NCBI GenBank assembly: GCA_037576215.1
Contig: JBANDB010000001.1
Span: forward strand, 4,402,001-4,466,000
Direction: 5' to 3'
Length of the DNA: 64,000 nt
Source: Armillaria gallica
Lineage: Eukaryota > Basidiomycota > Agaricomycetes > Agaricales > Physalacriaceae
Shown here: positions 23,766 to 36,242 of the stretch, piece by piece
Layout of the letters: every line of letters begins with the position of its first letter
How positions within the stretch are numbered: the first letter of the stretch is position 1
Notes under the pieces: generated by a model
What the model saw: only the letters and a program-made list of their open reading frames with translations
The model's database searches: none
Told to the model about the DNA's origin: nothing
Position numbers and translations under genes: made by a program

Positions 23766-25345
23766 GTGCTGATTTCTAGCCTCCAGACATGCTCCAAACA
23801 CATATTTTCTTCCTGGGAGGGCACTCCCATTGTTGTGCCAGATCCAGAGTTTGACTTTCCTGCCTTAGTCAAGGCATGCATGGAACAAGAAGAATTCTTC
23901 ACCAACCTCGATGCCCATAACCTGTTCGACAGCAGCTCACCTCTTACCACACCACCCTCGTCCCCAGAAATCAAAGCCTCACTGGATCTGATACTCGACC
24001 TGCCTATGGCATTGCTGGCATCACTACCAGATGCACCTATGTCGGACACAGGCCCTCCCTCCAACACTGCACACTTCTCACATGCCAAACATCAATCAAA
24101 GGCCAACTGCAAGCACAAATGGAGGCTTGCGAAGGAAAACAGCTTGATCTTTGAATACGAAGCTCCTCCCAGTCTATGAGCCAAGCATACGCATGCATCG
24201 ACCCCCATTCAAACCAAGTTTGATGTTGAACAAGCCTCTCACATGTCTACTGTGTACGTTGGAATATGTGAAGAGTCCTGGAAAAAGTGCCATACATTGC
24301 AAGAGCTCATGGGCCCCAAATATGGCTTCAAGCACTGTGCTTGGCCAGGTTTGTACATCCCTCCCAAACCCTTCACTTGCTAAAGCTCATGAAACATAGG
24401 GAGGCAACACCGATTATTGACCAAGAGGGGCGTGTCATTGCAGTGATGGCAGGGCATCCTGATGACCCTGACTGGGACAATGTGCATACCGAGGTGGCGG
24501 ATAAGCTCGAGACCTCTCATAAAATTGCAAACTGGACAAGGAGCATTGGCAGCATTGACATGGGACCTTCACCGCCTTGAATAGTGGGATATCTCATGGA
24601 GGTGGCCAAATGGTGAGCAACATCTATGGCCATGAACTTCCCACCACTGAACCAAGCACAGCACCCACAAAACCTTCACCACAATGTGAAAAACATCGAA
24701 GTTCTTTCAAGCCTGTTGAACTGTGTGGCCTTTATTCACCTAGCCAGCTTTGGAAGCAGTCTGTCTTTTCCCAATAGATTCATTGCTGTAGCTAACTAGC
24801 ATGTAACAGCTGCTTTTGCAACATGGGTCCTGTCCCTCTTCTGCTACTATGCCACCCATCTGCATGACCTACTCCTCCACGATGCCACCCTAGTCATGAA
24901 TTGAGCCAACAGCATATTCGCTTGTGCTATGTTCAACTTTGGCCCACTGACACTATGTTTTTGCCACATGGATTCCAGAAACCTCCCCTTCAGTTGGTGT
25001 GCCATAACTGCCCTCAGTAAATTTGACTACCACTGTGGAGGACACCTCGTTTTGTGAGACCTAAAGCTGGTCATTGATTTTCCACTGGGATCCACCATCC
25101 TCATCCCCTCTGCCATCCTCCAACATTCCAACACCAGCCTCGCTCATAGTGAGCAGCACTACTCCTTCACTCAGTACACCTCAGGAGCCATTTTTCATTG
25201 GGTAGACTACAGATTTCAGAGCAGCAAGAGCTATTGGGCCTCCTTGGCTACTGATCAATGAGAGAAAGTGACACAGGAGTGAGAGGGAAGGTGGCGACTG
25301 GGTCTCAGCCTATTTTTGACACTTGAGGAGCTGCAGGCTATGTAA
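23766..25345 (+). pseudogene. TET/JBP-type 2-oxoglutarate/Fe(II) dioxygenase, decayed
   Basis: The plus strand reads a Ser/Pro-rich N-terminus, then PIIDQEGRVIAVMAGHPDDP (24400), FTALNSGISHGGGQ (24570), and a double-stranded beta-helix core: SIFACAMFNFGPLTLCFCHM, DSRNLPFSWCAITALSKFD, GGHLVL-stop-DLKLVIDFPLGS, TILIPSAILQHSNTS, YSFTQYTSGAIFHWVDY (24905-25215), ending FLTLEELQAM at 25345. The iron ligands fit H-x-D (CHMD) and a distal His (QHSN). I know this core as the basidiomycete TET/JBP-like family, which oxidises 5-methylcytosine in DNA. Stops interrupt it after EAPPSL, within the core and near the end, and there is a frame change near 24390. It points away from the KDZ transposase, the arrangement described for KDZ-linked TET/JBP genes. 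The dioxygenase fold is well supported; the TET/JBP assignment is from memory of family motifs. Confidence 0.65.
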
Positions 25346-26333
25346 TTTGTACTGTAGACATTGTATGCTATGAGAAATAGAAATGATTTAAAGCCTTACA
25401 CCCATTCACAACCATCTGAGAAACTAAGAGGCAGAGGAACCAAACTTGAACGAAATACAAGTGGTAGGTGTTGCAACCATAATTGGATGTGGAGTCATTT
25501 ACTACTCATGCACTAGACATACAGTTCATTGGTGGTACCATTGTTGCCCTCCTTCACAGCTAGGCCTGTCAAATGATAGGACATATTGCTACCTCTGCAA
25601 GCCTTATTCTTGCCCACCTTACCCCACGGTGCTACCAGATAACCTCAACTTTCACAGGGCATGGTGAGTTTGGGACAGTAATGGTGAGTTTGCCATAGAC
25701 CAAAAAGGGTAGATGGCAGAAATGCCGGATTTTCATGCCCTTATTCATGATGCTATGCACCTTGTGTCTTAACCATGAGCCTCGACTCAGAGCCTTCCGA
25801 AAAACCCAAAACGTGGTGCAACTTCCTGGATGATGCTGACCCGTTCCTGGTGGCTTTTGCAAGACAGATGTGGGATACCCCTGCTAAAATTCACACATCG
25901 AGGAAATATTATACTGTGTGAGTGATTGCATCTGTTTGGAGAACAAAATCTTATTTCTTTGCAGTCACCAAGAAGACTTGCAAGAGAAAGCTAAATTACA
26001 AATGCGGGAGTATGTTACACCTTTGTCATTGCTTGAACTTTCTAACATTCTAAAGACATTGTCATGCAATCAAATCTTTATCTCTCCAAGAGCAAGAGAG
26101 ACTGAAGGCGAGAGCATGTGCATCACAGATGCAATACAGAGCATCCAAGCAGGAGGAACTTGCACACAAGGAGCAAGTTTGCTGACAGAAGACTGAGACT
26201 ATCAATTGCATGTGCCAGCTTGTCAACTGATTGATCTGGAACAGAGAAGGAGCACATGGTAGTAAAGGGCAGTAACTAGCAGTAATTACATTGATGTGGT
26301 GCTTCCTGGTGTTCGAAGTTCTTTTGGACAGAT
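25346..26333. other. Unassigned, short coding-like pieces
   Basis: Plus-strand fragments such as EKPKTWCNFLDDADPFLVAF (about 25790-25860) and EDLQEKAKLQMREYVTPLS (25970) have protein-like composition but no family I recognise. They may be exons of a gene broken by the Gypsy insertion that starts near 26334. Confidence 0.35.
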
Positions 26334-27346
26334 TTGATATTCAAGTACACCAGTATGAGGAGGGACTTTCAGGAGCTACTCACCATCATGCTTGCTCTTG
26401 ACAAGTGGAGGCACTATTTGATGGGAGCTGCTCAAGATTTCAAAATCTGGACAGATCACCAAAATCTCCAGTACTTCCAAAAACCCCAAAAGCTAAACCA
26501 TCGACAAGTGCACTGGGTTACTGAACTAGCCAAATATCATTTTCCCTTCACCACAAAGCAGGCACAGCAAACAAGAAGGCTGACTTGCTTAGACAAAGGG
26601 CAGATCACGAACAAGGCAAAGATGACAACAATGAAGTCATGGTCCTCAAACTCGAGCACTTCTGTGCTATGATCATGCCCACAATAGAAGAAGTGCAGAT
26701 TAAAATCAAAAATGCAATGCACAACCATCACTCATGGGACAAGAACATCCTTGAGTCTCTCAATCATGACAGAGGAATGAAAATGAGGGACGGACTGATC
26801 TACTATGATGAAAGAATCTATGTCCCTCAGGATCATGCACTATGAGGAGAAATCATTGCATGATCTCATGACCACATCATGGCAGGGCACCCAGGTGTCA
26901 AAAAGACCAAAGAACTTGTTTTACGAGAATATTGGTGGCCTGAGATGAAGTAGAAGCCTATGTTCGTGCTTGCAAAACTTGTCAGTGAACCAAATCAAGT
27001 ACTCAAGCCAAGGCTGCACCCCTTCATCCAAATGCCATTCCAACAAGACCATGGACGCACATCTCCATAGACATAATCACTGGTCTACCAGTCTGCTAAG
27101 GCTATAATGCAATCATCATGATCGTCAACCACTTCTCTAAAGAAATCATCCCCATTGCATGCTTCATGGAACTCTCATCAGAGAGATGGGCAAAGATTTT
27201 CTGTGATGAAGTATATGCCAAGCATGGAATGCCACAAGTAGTCATCTCCGACTGAGGAACCATATTTGGTTCAAAGCTTATGAAGGATCTTTATGACTTG
27301 TTACAAATCAAGGGCAATGCCTCCATGATCTTTCACCCCCAGATGG

Positions 27347-29001
27347 TGATACACTTGGTATCAGGCTACCCATAGATTTTGTGATTTTATATCAAATAGC
27401 ACAGTCTACAAGCAGTACAGAGAGCTATAGTGAAGGCTTTACACTGATAGCTAGAATACTACATAAGATAGTGAGCAATGCAGTATAAGAACAGACTTAG
27501 AAGTGATATCTAGATGAGTCAACTCTATAAGCCTTCAATACTGAATGCTATTCCCTGCCCAAAACAAGACTAGTTACAGTCAGAACCAAGGGACACATTG
27601 AGATGGGTTACAAACATAAAGCAGAACACAGGACTAGATTACTCATCATCTTGACAATCTGAATGAACCTAGAAGAGAATTGCTAAGTCCACAATGGTTC
27701 ACAATGTGAAATGAACTTAGTCTAGAACACAAATAAACTTGGAATAACTGAATAACTGACGCTTGGCGCTGAGATAGCTAAAAGATCACACAGTGATCGA
27801 AGCAAATACAATCTTGGTCCAACAATCAATCACAATTGGTGGTTACATCCTTGAGATACTGTGCAATTTGTAGTATTGAATAGGAATCCACACAGCAAGG
27901 CATGAAGGAGAAGCGAGGAGTTCCTACGGACTATTAGGACACTCCTTGGCAATAGAATAACTGCTAGTCATTCTGTCCAACTGAATAGAAACCTTGGAAT
28001 GGTGCAATCCTTGTAAATTAATTACTCATTGTTTGTATTGATACCCAAAGCTCATACCATAATTACTTTTAGATACAAGCTCCTATACCTAGACTAGAAA
28101 TCATATAAATTAGCAGTGACTAGATGCATAATGGCAGGAAAGTATTCCCCCACATTTGTGCTAGTAGCCTTATAGCTACCTAATCAATCACTGGTTTTAA
28201 TTGCATATCCTCGACTGAAGTGAATTAAGTTTACCAAGTCAACCTCAAAAGGGTGGCTATAAGTAATCTAGAAGAACTAAGTAGGAAGAGGAGTCACCCC
28301 CACGTTTGCACCTTGCTAGTTAATTGAACTGCACTGCATACAAAGGCCTCATGCTCCCTCACCGACTAAAGTGATCTAGATGTACTAAGTCGACCACAGA
28401 CCAAAGATGCTGCCTAGTTGAAGTGAAATAAGCCCTAGAACACTTTAAGTTCAAACAGTTAACAAGTCTGTGTACTCTAGAGTCTGTGTACTCTTTGCAA
28501 GTCTCATTCTTGAAGCCAGGACCTGTGAGTTCTTTGTAGAGTCTGTGTACTCTTTGTAGAACTTTGGTTCTTTGTTGCAAGTGTGTGTGCTTGCGTTGTA
28601 ATCAAGTCCGTGTACTCTAGAGCCAGTATGCTTTTTGTAGACCTCTAGGTCTTTGATTGTTCAATTATTAAAGCTTGCCTAGTTAAAGCCTTACCAGCTC
28701 TCCTAGACAAAGTCATTGCAAGTCTAAGCCACTCAAACTATACCTTACAAAACCCCCACGTCCATATACCTTGCTATCGTGATTAGTGTATCTTGTGTAA
28801 ACACTTCTAGACTTGAATCGAAGTTGTTTTGAAACAAAACCCAATTGATTATCGATATCTAAGTACACCACGAGTGCTTCTACCATACTCACCCTCAAAC
28901 TTAACATTGGTGATTGTGTGTGTGTGTGTGATTTAGTATCTAGATTGATGATCTAGACACTTGTTGCATTTGTGCGCTGCCCGTCACCGAGCACATCAAC
29001 A
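27347..29001. repeat. 1.65-kb TG...CA insertion in Gypsy 1 integrase (LTR-like), 5-bp target duplication
   Basis: The integrase frame is cut at ...CACCCCCAGATGG and resumes GATGGACAAACAG, giving target copies GATGG at 27342-27346 and 29002-29006. The insert begins TGATACAC and ends CATCAACA. It is non-coding and CpG-poor except near its right end, with a (TG)n run at 28916-28931. Its right third recurs at 42488-42856. A sequence resembling a Met-tRNA primer site (TTGGTATCAGGC) lies only 8 bases inside the left end, odd for a solo LTR. Confidence 0.7.
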
Positions 29002-30057
29002 GATGGACAAACAGAATGAGTCAATCAAGAGGTTGAAAAGTACCTCTGTATCTTTGTCAATCACCTTCAAGACGATTGGGCAGAATGGCTATCATTGGCC
29101 ACCCTTGCTCATAACAATCAAATCCACTTCTCCACTGGCAAAAGCCCATTCAAAGTTAACTATGGCTACAATCCCCACATCCTACCAGGAGCCAAACCCC
29201 AGGCAACTTTCTGAACCCCAGCCTCAACCACGTTTATCTCCAGAATGCAAGAAATTCATGCCACAGCCAAGCAATCACTTGAGAAGGCCACCGACCAGAT
29301 GAAAGCCCAATACAACAAAAAGAAATGTCCTGCTGTCAAATACAAGACCAGAGACAAGGTCTGGCTTGACATGACCAATCTTCATCTTCCTAGACCAAAG
29401 AAGAAGCTTGCAGACAAGCGAACAGGCCCCTGGGAGATCACTGGTAAAAAGGGAGCATCAGCGTAGACTCTTAAACTCCCATTCAACTGGCATATTCACC
29501 CAATGTTCAACAAAGCCCTCCTCACCCTGTATACACCACCAGCATTCCCCAATCAAGAGCAACCACCACCACCCCCACCTGATCTTATCAATGGCACTGA
29601 ACATTATGAAGTTAAAAAAGTTCTTGACAGTAGATTTTGTAAAGTCAGGGGAAGACATGGGGAGCCATTCAAAATGGTCACTGATTACTTCATCAAGTGG
29701 AAGGGATATGGACCAGAATCAAACAGTTGGGTCTGAGAAGACAACATGGATGCAGATGAATTGTTTGAGGAATTCCTTGCTAAAAACATAGACCTCATCG
29801 TCACAGACATGCTGCAGGCCACCATCATTATTGATGCCCAACACAAAGATGGCAATTCCTTCAGTCTATGAAGCAAATATCAATACCTCATATGACCAGC
29901 AGATCATCCTATGTATGGTCCCACCGCTGAAACCTGGTACTTCGAGCATGAACTACCATCATATGCACACCTTTTTGACAGATACTGGGAGGAAAATTGG
30001 TATGACAACAATGTCAAGGGGAATGGGGGAGAGCCAGCTTAACAGCAGTTGGGATGC

Positions 30058-31377
30058 TGATGAGCCTCCAGGCTCTGTGCACTCTGAAATCACGGACACC
30101 ACTTACAATTTATTGCCTATCTCCCTTATGCGGCCTTTCTCTAAACCAAAAGTTGCAAGTCCAGCACAGGTCAAATCAGATTAAAACTCCCACTCCATGT
30201 GAACTTTCACTTTGATATCTATGAGTCATTGGGCCTCAAGGCACATTGATTGCCAATCCTTCTGCAGTAAATTAAACATGTGTCATTATTCTGGGCCTTT
30301 GCACATGGACAGAGCCATACAGTCATGCGGTTTAACTATGTGTAGGCTATGCATAGCTACGGATTCTCAAGAGGCCATATGGATACACCTTTACAGCTTA
30401 GAAATATAGTAGAGATTAGTGAGCCATTAACTGTGGCTGAGTAAGTAGTAAGTAAATTAGTAAACCTTCCATAGCTTTATTAGGCTACGCAAACTTTTAA
30501 TAAGTATGCACAGTAGAGTAGCACACAGTATAGTGAACTATGGTTACAAATAGTTCGCTACGCTCACAAATCATGTACTGTGGTTATCAAGCCAAGGTAA
30601 AAATTTGCTTACTTAGCAAGTACAATTCTGTAGTATAAAAACCGATGGACTGTAGATAGAGAAAACAATTCTCCATAGAGGATACATACACCACACATAC
30701 CACCCAATACATGTGAATTAAAGTTAATATCTCTATGTTCTTAAGAGATATAACACTTTGCGAAGTTTTCTCCAAACTCACTAGCTACCAAGTGTTAAAT
30801 AACTTGATTCATGTCCTCTCATCCAAAACACAAGCAAGGGTATCATATAAAGACTACCTTGTTTGTCATCCTCCTGTCATAAATTCACATACCTGAAGAC
30901 TTCAAAGGGTAATCCATAGCTAGGATTCCAAACTTTAGTCTCTAACACCAACAGCATACTGTTCCTATAAGTTAGAAATGATACTAATTCGAGTTTCTCT
31001 AGATAAGCCAGCTCCATCTCTGTGTTTCTCTAAAGAAAGCATGCGAGCATAGGAAAAAAGATTCTACCAGAACCGTAGCCAGGATTCCGACACCACATAG
31101 TTCATGCCGCATCTAAGTCACCCCCACTCAGCATACATCCACATTTACATATCTTTTCCCTTCCAGGAAAGTTCGTGTACATACTTTGAGCCTCTGAACA
31201 GCCTTCAGAGAATCATAACAAAGCATAGCGATACTTCGCTACATCACCAGAAGCTACAGTCATCGCATGGAGGTGCAAGACTAGACTCACTAGAACCTGC
31301 CTTCAGATTCTGTGTTTGACTACACTTACCATTACAGGTCTTGTGTTTTCTGCCTGCAGGAGTTTTTAGGTTCATCA
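30058..31377. mobile_element. TIR element copy A (about 1.3 kb) inserted before the Gypsy 1 3' LTR
   Basis: Ends are TGATGAGCC (30058) and GGTTCATCA (31377), inverted apart from one transition. The flanks repeat ATGC, and the uninterrupted sequence GGATGCCTGCC is seen in Gypsy 2. No coding capacity is visible. The first 60 bases match the terminal 60 bases of copy B (46375 leftwards), for example GAGCCTCCAGGCTCTGT. Confidence 0.65.
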
Positions 31378-31401
31378 ATGCCTGCCTTAACAAGGGGGTA
31401 A

Positions 31402-31795
31402 TGTTATGATTTATTCACTTTCCTTATCTAAGTGCCTCAGCATCTATCTTATCTTCAGTGCTTCCCTTATCTTATCTTATCTTCAAGCACCATACCATAA
31501 CTACACTACGTGACTCCAGTCTGGTCACAACCATCGCTCGCCTGATGCATGCTTCTACTTCTTTCTTGCACCAGGCATTTATATTTAGAACTCTTGACTT
31601 AGTATTTAAGTAGCATAGCTCTCACTGTATATTTCCCAGCTTCAAGCTAAAGTTTTTCTATACCAATCTCTTGTTACTTAATCCTCGCCTAGATTAAGAC
31701 ATTAGTCCTTTACCCAATTCATCATGAGACTCAATGGTGACTGCCCAAACATGAGACAGCCATTGTTTACTCTTGATTGGAGGTTGAGTCTAACA
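31402..31795 (+). repeat. Gypsy LTR shared between elements 1 and 2
   Basis: TGTTATGA...GTCTAACA, 394 bp. It matches the LTR at 37426-37870, for example CTAAGTGCCTCAGCATC and the TATA-like block TATTTAAGTAGCATAGC. A polypurine tract (AACAAGGGGG) precedes it, marking it as the 3' LTR of element 1. Element 2 internal sequence starts at the next base with no primer site or gag. Confidence 0.8.
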
Positions 31796-32531
31796 TATGA
31801 CTGGCTGAGGAGGCACAACCTGCTCATCAACTGGAAAACCAGAAACATCATGTTTGCCTAGTGCCAATGTCAAAAGATGCCTTTTGTACTCCCTGATGTG
31901 GATCCAGATGACAAGTGGGATAAAGAACTGGAGGAGGGTGAAACAATACTGGCAGTAGACTTCACCCAGGCCATTCACATTTGAGCACATCATGCCAATG
32001 ACCTGGCTGCCAAAGCTAATGTGGAAAAGAAGTTGAAGACCTTCGAGGAGATGGTACCTGAATGGACTTGGGACTTTAAAGACTTGTTTGACAAAGACAA
32101 CTTTGACAAACTCCTGGACCCCAAGCCCTGGGATCATGCCATTGAACTCATTCTGAATGCTAGTGATAATCTAGACTGCAAAGTCTACTCTCTCAACTGC
32201 AACTGCAATGAGTAGGAGGAACTGGACAAGTTCCTAGATGAGAACCTTTCCTCCAGAAAGATCCAACCATCAAAATCCCCCATGGCCTCGCCATTCTTTT
32301 TCATCAAAAAGAGATGGCAAGCTACAACCCATCTAGAACTATTGAAAGCTCAACAAGATGATGATCAAGAATCAGTATCCATTACCACTCATCTCTGAGC
32401 TCATGGACAAGCTACAAGGTGCAAAGTACTTCTTGAAACTCGATGTACAATAGAGATACAACAATGTCTGCATCAAAAAAGAGGATGAGTGGAAAGTGGT
32501 GTTTAGAACCAACCAAGGATGGAGTTCAAAC

Positions 32532-33358
32532 ACATCCCATGAAATGAAGCAATGACATAATCAGTGCTTTTAATGTGTAATCAATGACTAAGACAAAAAA
32601 TGCACAAATTCTTCCATTTAAGGTGAAATCCTGCAGGCCATTGCCACAATATGCAGGGGAGACCCCCACAGACCCCCCTGCCCTTGCTGCATGGCTGACT
32701 CTGTCTAGGCCCCTAGCCAGGGAGGCTCACTCAATGGAATGCTCGCAAGCTCACATTATTTTGCAGGGAACTCAACAAAGCTCACTCAGCATTCTGCCAG
32801 CTCTCATTGTCTTGTGTACTACCAGCTTTTCAGGCCTCCATATTTTATTTTATTAAATCCTGGCTGCTGTGCTTTCCAATAAAATCTATTCATCACTGTA
32901 CCAAGCGGCAAGGCATCTAAATAAATCAAATTCTCTTACAATCATGATACATATTTATCTAGTAAGGCTAAAATCTAAGATGCTTTCTGGATTTTGGAAC
33001 AGGTATAACAGTAGCTGGCAATGAGGTATTTTGGGCGAGAATGAGTAATGGGAGAAGTTGATGCTGTGCTTGCAAATGGACATTTTTGAAGTGTCAGGTA
33101 GATTCTTGAAACTAGCAGCTGCCTTTGCATAGTGCACTGTACACAATCCAACCAACAACAATTGGTGATGAAGAGCACTAGAGAATGCTTTGGCTAGCTG
33201 GGCACACTGCACTGGGAGAGTTGACTTTTCTGGCAAATTGCATCAATTGCGATGTTGATCACCATGATGAGTCATGATGTTACTCACTCTGGCAGTTGTC
33301 TATGCTGTGATGTCACCCACTTAGCTCTGCCAAATCTTGTAGCATGAGTTTAAATTCC
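32532..33358. mobile_element. 827-bp insertion in the RT domain of Gypsy 2, long target duplication
   Basis: The RT frame breaks after ACCAAGGAT..GTTCAAAC (32512-32531) and resumes with nearly the same 18 bases at 33359-33376. A duplication of 18-20 bp suggests target-primed retroposition (LINE or SINE type). No poly-A or coding frame is visible. Box-B-like GAGTTTAAATTCC lies at the right edge, but a tRNA origin is not demonstrated. Confidence 0.5.
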
Positions 33359-34684
33359 ACCAAGGATTGTTCAAACCAACTGTAATGTTATTTGGGCTTA
33401 CAAACTCACCTGCCACCTTCCAATGGATGATGAATGACATCTTCAAGAACCTGATCATTATGGGAGCTGTGACAATCCATCTCAACAACATCCTCATCAT
33501 GTCAAAGACAAAAGAAGAACACTAACGCCTGGTATGAGAAATCTTGAAGGTGTTAAGGAAGAACAAGTCATTCCTGAAGGCAGAAAAGTGTGAGTTTGAG
33601 ATTCTGGAAACAGAATACCTTGGGGTCATCATCAGCAAAGGGAGTATCCGCATGGACCTAGGCAAGGTCAAGGGGATCATGGACTGGCCAGTATTGACCA
33701 AGAAGCAGGAGCTACAATCACTCCTTAGATTCACCAACTTCTACCGGTGGTTCATCAAAGGATATAGCAAGATCTTCAAACCAATGACCCAGTTGATGGG
33801 GAAGGAACCATGGAGGTGGGGAACAGCACAACAAAATGTGTTTCTACAGCTGAAGAAGTAGATGGCAGAGGACATGATCCTTGCAATCCTGACAGAGCAG
33901 AGCAAACTCCATGTGGAAGCAGATTCTAGTGAGGGGGGCAATAGGCACTGTTTTATCACAAGAAAAGGATGGAAAATGGCAACCAGTTGCATTTTTATCA
34001 AAAGCACTCACAGTCACAGAGTGAAACTACAAGATCTATGACAAGGAGCTGCTAGCTATCATGCTTGCACTCAGTGAATAGCAACATTACCTTATGGGAG
34101 TGGCTTAAGATTTTGAAATCTGGATGGATCACCAGAACCTCCAATACTTCTGAAAGCCCCAGAAGCTGAACCAACAACAAGCTCATTGGGTTATTGAACT
34201 TGCAGAATATCATTTTTCCCTTCACCATAAAGCCAGCACTGCCAACAAGAAGGCTGATCTACTCAGCAGGTGTGCAGACCACAAGCAAGGGAAACAGGAC
34301 AATGATGAAGTCATCATTCTGAAACCCAAGCACTTCTATGCCATGATCATGCTGACCATTGAGGAAGCCCACAAATGAGTCAAGAGCACTACCCATGACC
34401 CTGCCCAGTGGGACAAGAATGTCACACTGTCAGTCAACAACAGTCATGGCATGAAACTGAAGGAGGGACTCATCTACTACAATAAAAGGATCTACATCCC
34501 TCAAGATTGTGCCCTCTGAGGAAAGATCATTGTGTGATCTCACAATCACATTATGGCAGGCCATCCAGGGATTGAAAAGATGAAGGAACTTGTACTATGA
34601 GAGTACTGGTGGCCAAAAATGAAGGACATAGAAGAGTACGTTCGAGCATGTGAAACATGTCAATGAACAAAGTCAAGTACCCAG

Positions 34685-35537
34685 TGTCAGACTGAGGTCT
34701 GAATTCATATGGAATCATAGAGAATAACACTAGAAATAGAAGGTGCAGGATCATGTGCACATAATCAAGCCATTGCTTTCAAGATGACTAGGCCACACAT
34801 AATCTGACTAGGAATGACTGAATGACATGCAATATGACTTGACATGACTAGAAAACATACAACATGACTAGTTATGACTAGAACAGCATACAGCATGACT
34901 CATCTATACCAGAACAGAACTATCTGCCTCAGAATGGATATGCAATGTGACTCATGGACGTGCAACATAACTAGGAATGTATACTATATGACTAGGTCAG
35001 TACAGCTAAGCAGGAATTACCAAATATAGGACAAACTGTAGAATAGTATAAATATGTGATTAGTAGAGAAGCAATCCAAGCAGATTTCACCCCAGACAAC
35101 AGACACACAAAACCTTCTCCTTAACAGACTCTTCAGCCTCTATACAACCTTGATTAGGCTCACTCGTGACACACCAATCTTTCCAACAGGTAATTCACAT
35201 TCAGGTTTGCTCATATTATCAGATTAGGTTCGCTCATGATGCACCAATCCTCCATATATTCAGATTAGGCTCGCTTGTGACATGCCAATCTTTCAACAGG
35301 TAATTTCACATTCAAGCTCACTCATACACTTCCCCTACCAAAACCACCCATCCCAAACTAAAACTACTCACTTCTATACCAAACCTCTTATCTACCAACT
35401 AGTAGATCAACCCTTAACTGGTCAATTACCTATAGCATTTGTGCTTGACCCCTTCGAACTACACACAGCAGTGCAGAATTAATTTTCTGTACTAAATTGG
35501 GAATTACTTCTTTTTTAATTTCCCAACACCACTGACA
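34685..35537. repeat. Solo LTR with inverted TGTCAG/CTGACA ends in Gypsy 2 integrase
   Basis: The 853-bp insert has perfect terminal TGTCAG...CTGACA and a CCAG target duplication (34681-34684 and 35538-35541). It contains many ATGACTAG-like units (34780-35000), a TATA-like GTATAAATATG near 35050, and three copies of a block starting GATTAGGCTCGCTCGTGAC (35153, 35222, 35263). This fits a solo LTR with internal subrepeats. Confidence 0.8.
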
Positions 35538-36242
35538 CCAGGTGAAGTGTGCACCACTTCACCCCAATGAAATCCTGACCCAACTGTGGACACACATCTC
35601 TGTTGATATGGTCATAGATCTCCCCAACTGTCAAGGCTACAACACTATCCTAGTGATAGTTGATCGTTTCTCTAAAAAAATCATCCCGGTCACATGCACA
35701 ACAGAATTATCATCAGAAAGATGGGTAAATATTCTACATGATCAAGTCTATGCCAAACACAGTATGCCACAAGTTGTCATTTCTGACCGTGGCCCTCAGT
35801 TCATCTCAAACTTCCTGAAGGACCTGTATAAACTCCTTCAGATCAAGGGCAATGCATCCATGGCCTTTCACCTGCAGACTGATGGACAGACAGAATGAGT
35901 CAACCAGAAGATTTAGAAGTATCTATAGATCTTCATCAATCATCAACAAATTGATTGAGTTGAGTGGCTTGCACTCACTGTGTTCCAGCACAATAACTGT
36001 GTGCACTCTGCCACTGGCAAGAGCCCCTTCCAGGTCAACTACAGAAGGAATTCAGAAGTGATGCCGGGAGCAAAACCCTGAGCTCCTTTCAGGACCCTGG
36101 AAGCAGATGACTTCACTATGACCATGACAAAAATCCATCAGGAAACAAAGGCCATATCAGAGAAGGCAGCAGAACAAATGAAGAAGCAGTATAACAAGCA
36201 GAAAGATGCAGCCATAGACTACAAAATTGGTGGCAAGGTCTG

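Larger units (their letters stand above)
26334..31795 (+). mobile_element. Gypsy (chromovirus) element 1, 5' truncated: RNase H, integrase, chromodomain, 3' LTR
   Basis: The element starts in RNase H (LLTIMLALDKWRHYLMGAAQ, FKIWTDHQNLQYF) and continues with the HHCC and core integrase (AGHPGVKKTKELVLREYWWP, MPQVVISD). After an insertion (27347-29001) it resumes with KAQYNKKKCPAVKYKTRDKV and a C-terminal chromodomain (HYEVKKVLDSRFCKVRG ... DYFIKWKGYGPESNSWV). A second insertion (30058-31377) precedes the polypurine tract and the 3' LTR. Many TAG/TGA codons replace Trp, Arg and Gln codons, so it is dead. Chromodomains in this class direct integration to heterochromatin. Protease and RT are missing. 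Confidence 0.85.
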
